DNA of 64,000 nucleotides, taken from contig JAPEVF010000057.1 in the NCBI GenBank assembly GCA_029747585.1, positions 62,001 through 126,000 on the forward strand, written 5' to 3'. The DNA is from Pleurotus djamor (Eukaryota > Basidiomycota > Agaricomycetes > Agaricales > Pleurotaceae). A model generated the notes under the pieces. It saw only the letters and a program-made list of their open reading frames with translations, made no database searches and was not told the DNA's origin. Positions 11,742 through 23,617 of this stretch are shown piece by piece (position 1 is the stretch's first letter; each line of letters starts with the position of its first letter). A program made the position numbers and the translations under genes.

Positions 11742-12932
11742 ATGNTNGGCGATGCAGTGCCTGTCGTTCCGGTGGCTAGGCCACTAAAACGCTCAGCTTC
11801 AACNGCNTCGTTGCCTACCCCCCCTCGGACGCGTCGCAGGCGAAAAGTCAAAGTTGGATCGCATGTCTCCGACGAGAGTGATTCAGATGTTGGGCGGATC
11901 GCTTCTTCTGANGAGGAAGATGTTCTTCAGTCTGGGAAGTCGGTGATTAGAGGACGNAAGNCAGGAAAAGAGGTGGGGCGAGGTGGCTCAGACGATGAAG
12001 AGGATGAATTCTGGAAGGGCACGGCGTCGTCGAAGACGTTGTCAACCGCGAGTCCCACCAGAAAGCAGTCGGGACAGCTGGATAGATCACCATCCTCATC
12101 GCCGATTCCATTCCTTGACCGCAGGAAGCAGGCCAGCNTGACTCTGGGCGCCGCACCCGTGTCTCCTCCCCCTTCTCGTCGAGTCACTCGNNCTGTGGTG
12201 GCAAAGGATGCCTACAAGCGAGCGGAATCGCTGGTGCTACCTACGATCACNGACTCACCAGAGGCTGCTATTCCTGTCAGCCCATCGCCCCCAGTGACAC
12301 CCGAGAGGAAGAAGAAGGCCAAAGCTCCAGTCAAGAAGTTGGGCGGGCCGCTGCTTGCAGATTCCCCTGATAATCCCTTCATCGACCGAGATGATGATTC
12401 TGACGTTGAAGCCACCAAAGGAGAAGACGATACATCGTCGCCTGAACCCGAACCTCGTACCCCCCATGAGGAGAGGCCGACCTTGGCTTATGTCTTGTAT
12501 GTCTCACATTTTTTTGTTCGTCCCGCAATTGTCTCACATTTCTTGTCTTCCCCTAGCCGCGGTGTCAAAGCGCANTTGAAGAATCCGCTGTACGACCATG
12601 TCAACAAGAGGCCCTTGCCCATTGACCCCGACTCATTGCTTCCCCCCGAACATCCGGACTACTCCGGCGACCTTACTTGCCCACCNAAGTTGCTTTTCCC
12701 TCAAGCTCATCGNAAGCGACCGGCGCAAAAGCGGGCNAAACGTGCNGANCCTGCTACGCGATATGTNGATTCTAGTGATGANGANGANTCTGGTGGTCTT
12801 CGGGGTCGCATGGACCTGCCAGCTGGTATGGCAGCGGTCGAAGCTCCAGTGGCTCCTCTCGCTGCTGGCCTTCGAAGGAGCCCTAGAAGAAGGGGCGGAC
12901 GTGGCTTCGCTGTCGCTGGAGGCCNGTCGTAA
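11742..12932 (+). CDS. Uncharacterised acidic/basic, probably nuclear protein
   Basis: Two exons, 11742-12496 and 12557-12932. The 60-bp intron is open in frame, so retention would add 20 residues. Removing it gives YVFRGVKAQL-like sequence across the junction, which reads better than the unspliced form. The N-terminal region has the basic cluster PPRTRRRRKVKVG, a plausible nuclear signal. Acidic Asp/Glu-Ser stretches and several proline-directed (SP/TP) sites follow. A more ordered core has ADSPDNPFIDRDDDSDVE, then NPLYDHVNKRPLPIDP and LLPPEHPDYSGDL. The C-terminus is Arg/Gly/Ala-rich. This looks like a conserved agaricomycete protein, possibly a cell-cycle substrate, but I cannot place it. 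Many Ns give unknown residues. Confidence 0.65.
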   Translation: MXGDAVPVVPVARPLKRSASXXSLPTPPRTRRRRKVKVGSHVSDESDSDVGRIASSXEEDVLQSGKSVIRGXKXGKEVGRGGSDDEEDEFWKGTASSKTLSTASPTRKQSGQLDRSPSSSPIPFLDRRKQASXTLGAAPVSPPPSRRVTXXVVAKDAYKRAESLVLPTIXDSPEAAIPVSPSPPVTPERKKKAKAPVKKLGGPLLADSPDNPFIDRDDDSDVEATKGEDDTSSPEPEPRTPHEERPTLAYVLYVSHFFVRPAIVSHFLSSPSRGVKAXLKNPLYDHVNKRPLPIDPDSLLPPEHPDYSGDLTCPXKLLFPQAHXKRPAQKRXKRXXPATRYXDSSDXXXSGGLRGRMDLPAGMAAVEAPVAPLAAGLRRSPRRRGGRGFAVAGGXS

Positions 12933-13318
12933 ATTGCAAACATNNCATCATGCGGACTCTTTTCTCATCCNCTTCATCGNCAAANTCTCAATCTCTCGTT
13001 TTCTCGCTCACGATTTTGCAATGTACCATGATTTTNNTTTCTGNCTGCATATTATCATNANANCTCGATACTATCACCCACTCTGCGACACATACACACA
13101 TCTCCCATACTTTCCTTTCCTTGTTATTTTTCTTGTTCCCCATCGATGTGCCNCTCTCTTGTTATGCGACACCTTCCGTCTNCGNNNNAATTTTTGTAGT
13201 TATTGGTTTGTAAGTAGATACATCCTACGGTAGTTCAGCAGCCAATACATAAGGAATTTGTGAATGAACGTTGGTCTTGCCGTTNGTGAACGNGAAGATG
13301 TCGTTTCTTTCAAGNTAC
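12933..13318. other. Intergenic region, no gene seen
   Basis: Contains the 3' flank of the 11742 gene, with Ns and CA-rich and T-rich stretches near 13085-13140. No coding signal. Confidence 0.4.
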
Positions 13319-13349
13319 TGACCGTGGGACTTGGGCTTCTCACANTCAA
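13319..13349. promoter_or_regulatory. Palindromic promoter element, degenerate
   Basis: TGACCGTGGGA is followed at the same spacing by TCTCACANTCAAT, one base of which is N. It is about 80 bp upstream of the ATG at 13426 and is the same element as at 11603 and 31681. Confidence 0.4.
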
Positions 13350-13425
13350 TAACCTTTCCCNTGTGTTTCTGAACTGTGAACTCGTCCGTCTCCCGTTATC
13401 ATTCTTCCACCTGAACGGCTGAACC

Positions 13426-14040
13426 ATGTCGAATAAGGCTGAAGNGACTTCTACAAATGCCAACCACACAACCAGCGTCTACGAGGCTCTTCTTCCAAAG
13501 CTCACGGCTGTCCTTGAGCTTACACAAAACATGGAAGGTCCGATGACACCNCANGCAAAGCAAGCTTTATTATTCGCCGTCAGTTGGTTTTGGCCTGGTT
13601 CTGGTTCTNACATGCTCAATCCAAGTCAAAACAGACGAACGACTTNAAGAACTGCTTAGGCCATGCCAAAGAACTGGCCCAATCGCTTCCAGGAGGNGAA
13701 CTCATGCTGAAAGANCANGATGATGTGATNGAAATGCTGGAGCAACTNAGAGATCGCAAAAGGTNCGCCNTTTANGNCTGGATNNACCTCTTCGATACNG
13801 TCTCTNANTGGTGNATAGACAAAAACTTGCGAATTTCTCCAAGTCTGTNGTCCCCATTTCTGCTGTTACNCTTGCAGACGATGTCAAAATGGAGCTGGAC
13901 TCGATGGCGTCGACNCCGTCGCAAGGTTAGAGTTTGGACTCTCGGCTGCTTGGTCANAGTCTCTGCCGAATGNNNGNACTGCCGATCGCCTGCCCGCCNN
14001 NNACCAGTCTACNCNTTCGCCTTTTCANCTTGAACACTCT
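13426..14040 (+). CDS. Uncharacterised protein, structure obscured by Ns
   Basis: Exon 1 (13426 to about 13578) encodes MSNKAE... followed by YEALLPKLTAVLELTQNM and AKQALLFA. A phase-0 intron (GTCAGT...CCAAG) leads to SKQTNDFKN, then GHAKELAQSLPG and, after several Ns, EMLEQ-RDRKR. This resembles a helical protein. Beyond about 13790 the frame breaks repeatedly at Ns. The reading continues as ADDVKMELDSMAS, then after a shift LEFGLSAAW. The 3' end is not determined. I do not recognise the family. Confidence 0.4.
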
Positions 14041-14155
14041 CTNCATTNCCTACCACCNTCGAGCGCAGGCGTTCCTTCCANNATNNATCGCCTAGACGGC
14101 CCTTNTCATNGAAGCAGGTCTTCCTTTACGCCTTTNCTATNTNCTNAAAAGCACG

Positions 14156-15709
14156 ATGCTGGTCACGGCTCTATTGNCTTTTGGCTCNATCGCCTATACG
14201 GTNGCNNCGGATTTGGATGTCGANTGGNTGAAACCTGANAAGGGTTCGNTGTTNGCGACAGANGAGAAGATACANTGTNTNTGGAAGGTGGACAAGGCGG
14301 TTGTTTCGCCGTCGTTCAAACTTTGTAGTCGCCCAGGCTCTTCCAAGCAAGCCCGCCGTTCGAGCAGCAGNAGTAGCAGCAGTACTCATGGCGGGGACGA
14401 TGGTCAAGACGATGGGGAGGGGGATGACGATGCAGATAGTGGCGGAGAACNNAACTGCGGGTTTCCCATTTGGCCGCTTGTTCGCAGTGGTAATGATACC
14501 AACACGTATCAGACTTCCATGTGAGTACTTTCTGTCCTCTTTTTGAGCGGTAGCTCATCCATCCTATAGGGTCGCTCCCAATGTTACCACAAAAGCGGAC
14601 TACTATATCTTAATGACGGATAACTTCGAACACTCGGTCTCCTCCTTTCAGTTCNTCATCAAACGTGAGTCGCATCCATCCTTTTTTCTTTTCGCCGCAC
14701 CTCGCCCTTATGCAACCTTGAAGCCAAAGATANGAACGCCGAAGCTGCGCCAACCACTTCAATGGACACCGCTGCCACCGCTCAGAGCGAGATACCAGAA
14801 GCAGGTCCACCGGTGGTCTATCCACCATCTGGTCCTCAGTTTCCTGCTGCAGNGGCTCTGTCCGCGTCGCCTAGTACGCCTACAGTGTCAGAAGTGCCCA
14901 NNTCCACATCGCCTTTGCCTACCGACCCTTCTCCTGCCTCCGTTTCTCAACCGCCACTGCATTCGCCTTCCAGCCCTGTCGCCAGTGTCGCTCCGAACGC
15001 TCCGCCAGTTCTTGGAGTCCCTAGCTTCTTAACAGCTCACAGTCCGCCACCTGTNGCNGCCATTGCTGTCCCTGCATCCATCGCCGGAGCTATCCTGCTT
15101 CTTGCTTCGATTCTTGGGATTGACCACCATCTCAAGCAGCGGCGTCTTAGGAAAAGCGAAAAAGAGGCTCTNGCGACCAAGGTGGCTCGGTTTGAAGTCG
15201 AGGAGAAACGGAAAGAGCAGATTGGACTTTTTGAGCGGTTTGCGCCTGTNCCGTTGTACATGCCTTCAGTNGCGTATACNGATCTTCCTAGACGGCAAAC
15301 TAGGCAATCGATCTCGTCGAGGCGGTCCTCGATCTCATCCCGGTATGCGTACGGGTATCCCACAATGCACGGTGGTATGCCTAGGCCCCCAAGTACGCCA
15401 CCTGTCTATTCCTTCCAGCGACAGCCGCCACCACCTGCGCACTCGTTCCTGCCACCTATGCGGACGTCTTCACCTCTGAGCTACCCTGTCGGCTTTAGGG
15501 AGCCTACGCCTTTGCCGTANACATATGCTCATGAAAGGAGGGATGAACCCNTACCTATCACGCAGTCAGTCCTTACGGATTATCTNCCNCCACCGCCTCC
15601 TCTACCTCGTCCTCCTGAAGGGTTGTTACCTGCTCCTCATCGGGCCTANCTACGGGAGGCTGCATCACCNTTGAGTGACAATCCTTATGTACGTAGTCCT
15701 CGGACATAG
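14156..15709 (+). CDS. Single-pass membrane protein with extracellular domain and long cytoplasmic tail
   Basis: Three exons: 14156-14520, 14570-14664 and 14724-15709; all junctions restore frame. The start MLVTALL begins a signal peptide (partly N). The extracellular part contains KADYYILMTDNFEHSVSSFQF, split here only by the sequence itself, and a Ser/Pro/Thr-rich linker. One transmembrane helix (AIAVPASIAGAILLLASILGI) lies near 15060-15122. A basic stop-transfer segment follows (KQRRLRKSEKEA), then a charged helix and an Arg/Ser/Pro/Tyr-rich tail. This layout recurs in basidiomycete cell-surface proteins of unknown function; a wall or stress sensor is possible. It ends 49 bp from the convergent gene at 15759. 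Confidence 0.7.
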
Positions 15710-15758
15710 TCGAAACCACTGTGTAACAGACCATTTTTTGTCTANGTNCGATATGTAA

Positions 15759-18700
15759 TTACATACTCTTGGACTCTTCCCAACTNTCTATGATGTGNGA
15801 TGCACGGTGNTCAGAGACGGTGCAGTGTCCACACTTNGTCACCGTTCTAGTCCGTATACGAGNNNTCATGATGATTCCAATTGAGTAACCTNCAGCACGC
15901 ATGCGATCACATGCACATAGGCAGCACTCTTTGGANTGNANGATGTATACCTTACGCTNCAAGNAAGCNGCTAGGATGATCAAGGGATCAACTGGCCCTT
16001 CTTTCCCNNCTTCGCTGGGATCGCTACAGCGCACAAGGCAGATGCGCCCTTCTGCCAGNGGCCCGTCGCGCGATGNCAACTTGGCGGTGGTGTAGCGGAT
16101 ATATTCCAAGTACTGATTGAGGGAATCTTGANCNGACGCGTGGCTGGGAGTATCATTGAAGACGCGAATACNGTTANTTTGCGANGANGGGTATTCNTCT
16201 TTGGATATAGNGATNGAGGGACTTGGAGCTCGGGGTGAGACTTGAAGTANTATNTGGTTGCTNGTCATTGAACAACATGATATNCGGTGGTATTGGTCCT
16301 TATGTGGGCATGTGTTCCCCACGACGACTTGGGGTCTCCACCANGTNCGGTAGATCCTGTGGCAATAAAATGCGNTGATNTGNANNGTGTAGCCNTCGCG
16401 NGAGGACATCTTGGTTACGTCTTCGTTGGGCGTGATATGAGGAGCACCATCCGCGGAGAGGAAAGGGAAGCCATGAACGTTATCGTCGCTGAGATCAAGG
16501 CTGAGTTGCGGAGGCTGAGAGTGCGTGTTCACAATCTGAGATGATGGTAGATCGGGATCGGCAGTTTCGGGGGCGTCGAGGAGGTTGTGTGAAGGTGGCA
16601 TAATCAATGAAAACGACGATCGTGAAGGTATGGGTGCCATGTGGAGTGCTTGTGGCCCAGGTCGTGGTGAGGATAGGAAATTCACAGACAGTGAAGATGA
16701 TTCAGAGAGGATATAGACTGGGCTAGAGTNNGAACCTTCTTCGTTTACATCNAGNATACTTTGCGCCATGTGGTATAGCCAACCGCCCGAAACGCACAAG
16801 GTTGTCCCTTTTTCAGGATCGAAGTCGAAGTCATCGTCAAACTGGGAAGTATCNGAACCAGNGANNTCTTCGTCGAGATCCATNCCACNAAATTGAGCNT
16901 CTTCTGCNGTGACAAANCCGAGCAAGTCCTTCTCATCCGCGGATAGGTATTTGTCTTCGAGGAATGAATCTGGGTATAAATGTGAATATCGGAGGCTTGA
17001 AACCAAACGAAGGAGCCGTGAATTGGNGAGTNCNTCGCCCGTGTCGACATTNAGCATCTTGAGGACGTGAAGTGCNGCTATGCCAAGCGTCCTTCTATCA
17101 GTACTTGGAAACGGATCGAGGCTCGTTTCGATTCTGTTTAAGACGTGGGAGTCGACCCATTGCTCAGCTTCCCTGATTTGTGGCNCCCAAACATCCTCCA
17201 ATNCATTNCAAGAACGTCGAGAGTCGANACNCNTCATCCACGCGAGGTATATAATCTGGAAGTTTTCGAGNCCNCCACNNACGAGCTGTTGATGGANAAG
17301 AGTGCATCGCCCGCAAGTGCATTTGTTANNGTCCATGGNCGGGAGGGAGCCGCGACCNGCGTTATACTCTTCTCGCTGGGCATCTTTGATAATGTTCATG
17401 ACGTCTGGAACACCCGGACAGTCGNTNGCAGGATCNATCAAGAATGAGTNGGCNCGTTGGAACAAGGGTGGTCCAGGTGGGACNAGGGACGTTACGTCCA
17501 AGCTCTCCTTCGCGGCATCTGAAAAAATCACCATNAACCCNCTCTCNCGTGCCGTCATCTCTTGGAAGGGAGGATCCCACTCTTCGTCTTCANCTTCCCC
17601 CNANACATCCAACCATAATTTCATAGCCTCCGTCATGACGTANATTTGGAGTATTTCGANGATATCTTCAACGAGCCTTGTTCGGATATATCTGGANACC
17701 TGGATGGCGGCNTNTATNNATGTGTCTTTTGGCAATGTTTGGTCACCGCAATAAGAGTTGAATAACAGNNTTCGGGCGAGCCCGTCGTGNGCCCATCCAT
17801 GTACCATGTAGCTTCGGCAAAAGCGAAAATGGATCCATTTTTCCAGAGGTANGTCTTGGAACGCTTCAAATATCATGTCTGGACCGCCNTANTCCTCTCT
17901 TATACNCGTACTCCCCATGCTNATATCGTCCTCCTGTCCATCCAATTCCTCCAGGTCTTCGTCGGANGGTGGAGGATCAGCATTCCAGAAGGCTNTTGGG
18001 TCGATATGAAACGGAGAAAACACCTTCTTTCCCAAGCCAAAATTGCGAGAGAGCCATTGGATCATCAACAGNGATAACTTCGNCTGTGGGACCAAGACCA
18101 AGGTTTCGTGTCGACGAAGGAGGGCATTGGGNTTACGTCTGACGTCGAACTCGTACAACATTGACGGTGGTAAGCTATAGCCCAANATCATCACAAGCGA
18201 ATCAAGTNAATGGTTTCAACAACNAACCCTTTTGGGTTNCGCTCATAAACCCATAGTTCTTGCCTGGGTATNGGTTTATCTTCGTCTTCCGCGATAAAAT
18301 CTGCACCGTAAAAGGGATTATTCTCCTTGGNGAGAGGTAATCGCGTTCCNATCATCCTAACNAGCTGNTCAATCACATCTTGAACCTCAACNAGCTCCAA
18401 GAANTCGAGCGAAGTATTCCCTTCAGGCCGCATCACAGCGAGGCCATCATCGATCGCAGTCGAGACAAGTTGACGGCGTCTGTCNACGGTGAGGCGGTGA
18501 CCGACCACCCAAAGAAGGAGCATCATAATACGCGCCCGAGTCCCTACATCACCCAGGGATGCAGCACGCTTGAAATGAGGGTTCTGTCGGAATGAAGTGA
18601 ACATCCCAGTNAGAAGAGGNAAAGACGTCCTGAGCTCGATGAACCAGTCCAAGTCTGCGAGGTCGTTGGAAGGTGGCCGCATGGCATCAATGGCTGGATG

Positions 18701-18854
18701 AGCTGACAGCGCTCTGTATACTGAGAGATGNGCGTGCTTGTTAGCCTCTTTTGNAGGCTTTTTTGCGNTTTTTTAGAACGTCCGAAGACTCTCGAATATA
18801 TCGAAATACAGCTTCGAGATCGACTGTTGAAAGTAGGCTAAATGTCAGCACCAT
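15759..18854 (-). CDS. Large uncharacterised basidiomycete protein
   Basis: Roughly 1,000 residues on the minus strand. The best start is ATG 18854 (MVLTFSLLSTVDLEAVFRY). The frame then passes HLSVYRALSAHP into MRPPSNDLADLDWFIELRTS. Near 18200 it shifts again, reaching DSLVM-LGYSLPPSMLYEFDV. Both shifts sit beside Ns, so assembly errors are the likely cause. The middle contains WIHFRFCRSYMVHGW and a Cys pair, CTCGRC. The C-terminal part has a cysteine cluster, ECCLCACDRMRA, and KCGHCTVS. Those could bind metal, but no known motif fits. A low-complexity Ser/Pro segment near 16480-16700 may be a linker, and small introns may be hidden. I cannot name the family. Confidence 0.55.
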
Positions 18855-19304
18855 GCGAGTACGTAGAGTAGGGCCTAGAGCATGCCTTTGATGTTGTTAT
18901 TGAACTGAGCACCGTGCACGTTATTAAAAATTGAATCATCGCAAGCCGTGTTGTGAATCTGCAGGGGTTCTTCGTGACTAACGAGGGACATCCGCAGAGA
19001 CAAGGCAGAGGAATGGCGCAGTTATTTGACAGAAGAAGACGCCGAAGCCTTTCATGATGAGCTGCGGCGAAGCTCCATCTAGACACATTTGATGCATGAT
19101 GCATGAATGACTGAACTTGGAAGTTGACTATAAAGAACACGACTCAATTTGTGCAGCGTGTGTGCNNNGNGNNNNCNNNTGCGAAGGNTTCCGCAACCTA
19201 GCCCCTAACTCGAAGTGAGTCACATCTTCAGTTACTCAAAATCATGATCGCGCAGACAATTTTGTTCATTCTTGCTTTCAGCTACTACATTTCCTACATT
19301 CTCA
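18855..19304. other. Divergent intergenic region
   Basis: This separates the minus-strand 18854 gene from Argonaute and probably serves both promoters. It contains a cluster of Ns near 19166-19180. No TATA box or conserved element stands out. Confidence 0.4.
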
Positions 19305-22300
19305 ATGAGTGAAGCTACGACGAACCTGCAAGGCAAGAGAGGAGGGAAGAAAAGAGGGTATGGCGGAGGCAAGGCCCGNAGCGATTCCAGCCCTGGTATC
19401 AATACCAACAAGCCCGCTGGGGATGGCCCCAGGCATGTCAAGGGGAAGGGGAACGCTAGGTCGGAGTCAGTAGTTTCGACAGCGACCTCTACCTCGCCTT
19501 CTGCTACGTCCGTCGAGCACGTCGCTACATCTCTGGCAAGCCTATCCTTGGNACGAGCACGTCCTGCGCGCCCTGGCTACGGGACCGCGGGTAGATCAAC
19601 AACCGTACGCACAAACTTTCTGAGAGTCCGTCTCCCAGAAATCGACCACTACTATGACTACTCCATCATTATCGAGCCCAAGCCACCAGGTCCTGGAGAG
19701 TTAGAGGAGATTATTGGGCAATTCGATCGAGTCATTCAGGGAAAGGAGTGGTCGAGTCGCACCGTCCACGATCGTCATTCCAGGCTAGTATCAAGAACGA
19801 AACTACCCCAACCATTACAGCTTGACGTCGGCCTCCATCGAGAGGGTCGGCTCACGACCTATCAAATCTGGCTCCAGTTTTCCAACGTCCTGGACGTCAA
19901 AGCGTTCGAAAGGTGAGTGGTACCCTTCGTTCTGGTGAACTTACCTCACCAATCCTTCTAGATATCTCCAAGGTGCGAATGAAGGATATGATCCCCTCCC
20001 AATCATCTCCGCCCTCAATCTGGACACCCAATATACGGCATCCCGGGATGGAATTCGCATTGGAAAGCGCGCTAAAGCTGCGGAGGATGGTGTTGACAAG
20101 GGTGCCGATGGCAAAGCCCGTCATTTCTGGAGAGACTTACAGGGTAATCCGATCGCTCTGCGTAGTGGAGGCGGGCTAGAGTTACTACGAGGTATATTTA
20201 CCTCCGTCCGACCATCCGTAGAGGGATTGCTGTTGAATGTGTGAGTATCCAATTATCTTGCGACCCAGACCTTATACTCACGAGGACGCTTAGGAACGCA
20301 TGTACCATGGCATTCTATCAGCCTGGAAACATGGGCACGAAACTGTTAGAAACACAAAGTTCGGCCGGGGGTATACCGAANCTCCCGCAATCGTTCACCA
20401 GCGGTTTGAGAGTTGCAACCACCTATCGGGGGTACAAGGAACGAAAGTACATCTCTCGGATCCACGACAGGAGCGCCCGTGACCACATATTTCCTTGTGC
20501 GGAACTTGGAGGTCGAGTATCAGTCAAAGACTACTTCGAACAGAGTAAGTTGTCTATGCTGTCATCCGCGCTTAGCACTGAAGAATTTTCAGAATACAAT
20601 CTTACCTTGCAACAACCTGACCTCCCATTAATCGATATCGGGAGCAAAGGAAAGTCAAGGCTCATTCCTGCGGAACTGTGCCAGATCGAGCCAGGAACTG
20701 CGTATACTGGGTCATTCTCAAAGTTCCAAGCACAAGATATGCTCAAAGCCGCCTGCAAGTCACCTCATGACAACAAGGATTTCATCATGAACGCTGGTCT
20801 TCCAAAGTTTGCTCTACAACATACGACGAGGTTAGGACTAGAGGTATCTCTTGAAATGATGGAGATCCCGGCACGGGAATTCGATCCACCTACCGTGTCT
20901 TATCGGGGCAACTCACGAGTCTCTGTGAGGGATGCGAGCTGGAATCTTGTCAAGCAACGGTTCCACCAAGGCGCCCAGGTCCAAAGCTGGTGGGTGCTTG
21001 TCATGGAAGGCGGGCGTCCATACAACTTCAGCGGCAAGGACGACAAGAGGTTGGTTGATTTACTGGGCAAATTCAACAGTATGATGTCCGCCAGTGGCCT
21101 CCAAGTCGCCGGCAGCGCTACCCGTCCCAGTGAAATCATCTTCCTCAAATCTCTGGGGAACCCGAACGGCGCCGCTCAAGATATCCGTCGGGAGCTTTCC
21201 CAACGACCCAACAAGCCCGACTTCATCCTTGTCTTGCTACCACGGCATCATGAACTTTACAAGACCATCAAGCGAATTGGCGACGTCGAACACGGTATCC
21301 ATACGATCCATATACTGATGGACAAGGTCCTAAAGGGTCCTCGACCGGAACAATATCTTGGGAACGTGATGCTGAAGCTCAACTCCAAGCTGGGGGGCAT
21401 CAATCATCGGCTGGATGATTCGGCTATGCGGTGGCTCACTGAGGAGAGTACGATGATGGTGGGCATCGACGTCTCGCACCCCACTGGTNGGGACGGGCGT
21501 CGACGGTGCTCCATCCGTGGCTGCAGTGGTCGCAAGCGTGGACAGTGCCTTTGCCCAGTTCCCCGCGAGCATTCGTATCCAACGCGGCAAGCAAGAGGTA
21601 CGTAACACCGCCAGTAACGTGTAACAACCTTGACTGATGATTTGACAGATGCTCCACGAGCTCCGAGACATGCTGATTGAGAGGCTTCAGCTCTACCAGG
21701 CGAAGAATAAGTTCCTTCCTCGAAGACTATACGTCTTCAGGGATGGTGTCTCCGAGGTAAGATAAAAGTTATTTGTGAGTTGTCGTCGCTGAACTGAGTG
21801 TTTTCCCGCAGGGCCAATATAACATCGTTTTGGACGAAGAACTAGAGCAAATACGTGAGGCCGTCAGGCATATGTACAAGGACGCAACGGCGTACCCCAA
21901 GATTTCGGTGTTGGTATGCGGAAAACGCCATCATGCGCGTTTCTACCCCGAGAACTCCAACCAGGCGACGAAGAACGGCAATACCAAGCCGGGAACAGTC
22001 GTGGATAGAGGCATCACGTCTCCGTAAGTCGTGTTCCGTTTTTGTTTCCAACCACCCCTCCTGACTTCTGCTGCTAGCCATGATTTCGATTTCTACCTGC
22101 AACCACATGCGGGCCTGCAAGGCACCGTCCGACCAACACATTACGTGGTCATCTACGACGAGAATAATTTGACTGCCGATGTCATTCAACAGGGAACCCA
22201 TGCCGCAAGCTATCTTTACGCTCGCGCGACGAAGGCGGTCAGCTTGATCCCGCCAGCCTATTACGCAGACATCGCTTGCGAACGGGGACGCTGCTACATC

Positions 22301-22492
22301 CAGGAATTCTTTGCCGGAACCCGAGGCAAAGGGACCAAGAACAAGGATGCTCTGGAAAGGGTGTTTAGGGACGCGCTCGCGAAATGGGGGAATGGGGTGA
22401 GTGCTTACCTTCTCCAACTTTCTTCGATACTGATGAGGGAACATCCTTGATAGGTTCACGAAGATATTAAGGACACCATGTTTTATCTGTAA
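19305..22492 (+). CDS. Argonaute, fungal QDE-2-like
   Basis: RNA-guided silencing effector. Eight exons start at 19305, 19962, 20294, 20594, 21649, 21812, 22078 and 22454. An RG/Lys-rich leader precedes the N domain (RTNFLRVRLPEIDHYYDYSI). A linker and PAZ region follow, with TYRGYKERKYISRIHDRSA. The PIWI domain begins near VGIDVSHP. Likely catalytic residues are Asp in GIDVSHP, Asp in VFRDGVSEGQY, and Asp in YYADIACERGR. The last is Asp rather than the His of animal Argonautes, which is common in fungi as far as I recall. The C-terminus DTMFYL ends in the small hydrophobic residues usual for the family. One N at 21489 coincides with a frame change inside HPTG...TGVDGAPSVAAVV. That stretch is conserved and reads through if the gap is miscounted, so I treat the gene as intact. 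A decayed copy of its PIWI end lies at 30255. Confidence 0.93.
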
Positions 22493-22588
22493 AAGACTAT
22501 GCTCAAATGTTTGCGATTATTAGCATCCCCCAGTATGCATAAGACTTACTGTACTTACATGTACCCGAAAAGAATAGGATATGCTATA

Positions 22589-23430
22589 TCATCCTCTGTT
22601 ATGTCGCTCCCTCCTCCATCGAGCGTCTTGCACATCTTGCTTGCCGAACACGTCGTCGTAGGTGCCACCATGAACAACACGGGGCGTTTCGCTGCCCATC
22701 ATTTCGCGTTTCTTCAGCGGAATCGATTCTTGAGCCCGCACGCATTTGGATGATTCACGGATCAGAGGGGAAATCTCGAGGGAGCCGTAGCGCCGTTGGA
22801 TTGATAGCGAGAAGAGTTGAAAGATGACGACGGAGGCTATCGTGACGAAGCCAGCTGGGGTGTTATAGAGCATGTTGAGCTTTATCTTGTTTTCTGCATC
22901 GGAACATGAGGTTGGTAGGGAATCGCAAGAGGAAAAACTCACCTTCGCTTCTCGTCACAATCATCATGACTCTGCTCCTCCCCGACCTTCCGCGATGAAT
23001 ATTGATGCCCACAGGATCTGCCCGAGAGTGATACCTTCCGTCGCACCCTGTTGGACGTTGGACTTCAAAGAGGTCGATATGGCGGCTCGTCAGCGCTGGT
23101 TGTTGTATTGCCAGTGGTGGGGACTGCATCTGGCTCAAGTCTCCGACGACCGTGTCCGGCGACTTTCCTTTCGAAGCCTTGACTTTGGGACTTGCGTTAG
23201 ACCTCGAAAGATCGATTGGTGCTTCTGGTCTTGCGATAGCTCATCCATGAACAGGCTGAGGATACGACTGAAGCTTGGGGACTTACAGCCAACATCATTC
23301 TGCCCTCTTCCTGTGCTTCTTTCAACCGCGCGTCTTCTTCATCTCTGTAGACTCTTTTAAACTTGTCTTGCCAGTAAGGATGGTAGGACTTGTGGTGAGC
23401 GATGTTGAGAGGTGGCACATTGTCGCTGAG
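22589..23430 (-). pseudogene. Decayed copy of the Cir_N (LENG1-like) gene
   Basis: Homologous, exon by exon, to the intact gene at 30699-31623. The 5' exon keeps NIAHHKSYHPY and RLKEAQEEGRMMLA, but the MGKL start has become VPPL with no Met. The middle exon is frame-shifted; fragments such as AIQQPALTSRHIDLFE are still legible. The last exon keeps LKKREMMGSETP, VVHGG and YDDVFGKQDVQDA, but its upstream part is scrambled. It lies tail-to-tail with the intact Argonaute, just as the intact copy lies tail-to-tail with the decayed Argonaute at 30255. It is therefore the dead half of a duplicated segment. Confidence 0.8.
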
Positions 23431-23617
23431 ATGATTGAAGTGTCTTAGAGTGCTTACATACATACTTTCTAAACAGGTCGAAGACCAAGTTTCCTAATTA
23501 TAAGTGTGAGAAACTTATTTCACACAGTCAATAACAACTATCCTCGCCTCTGCTCCCAAGAGGAGCCTTTCTATTTACTCGTCACTTAATTACGAAATTC
23601 GTACGGAGCAATTCCGT

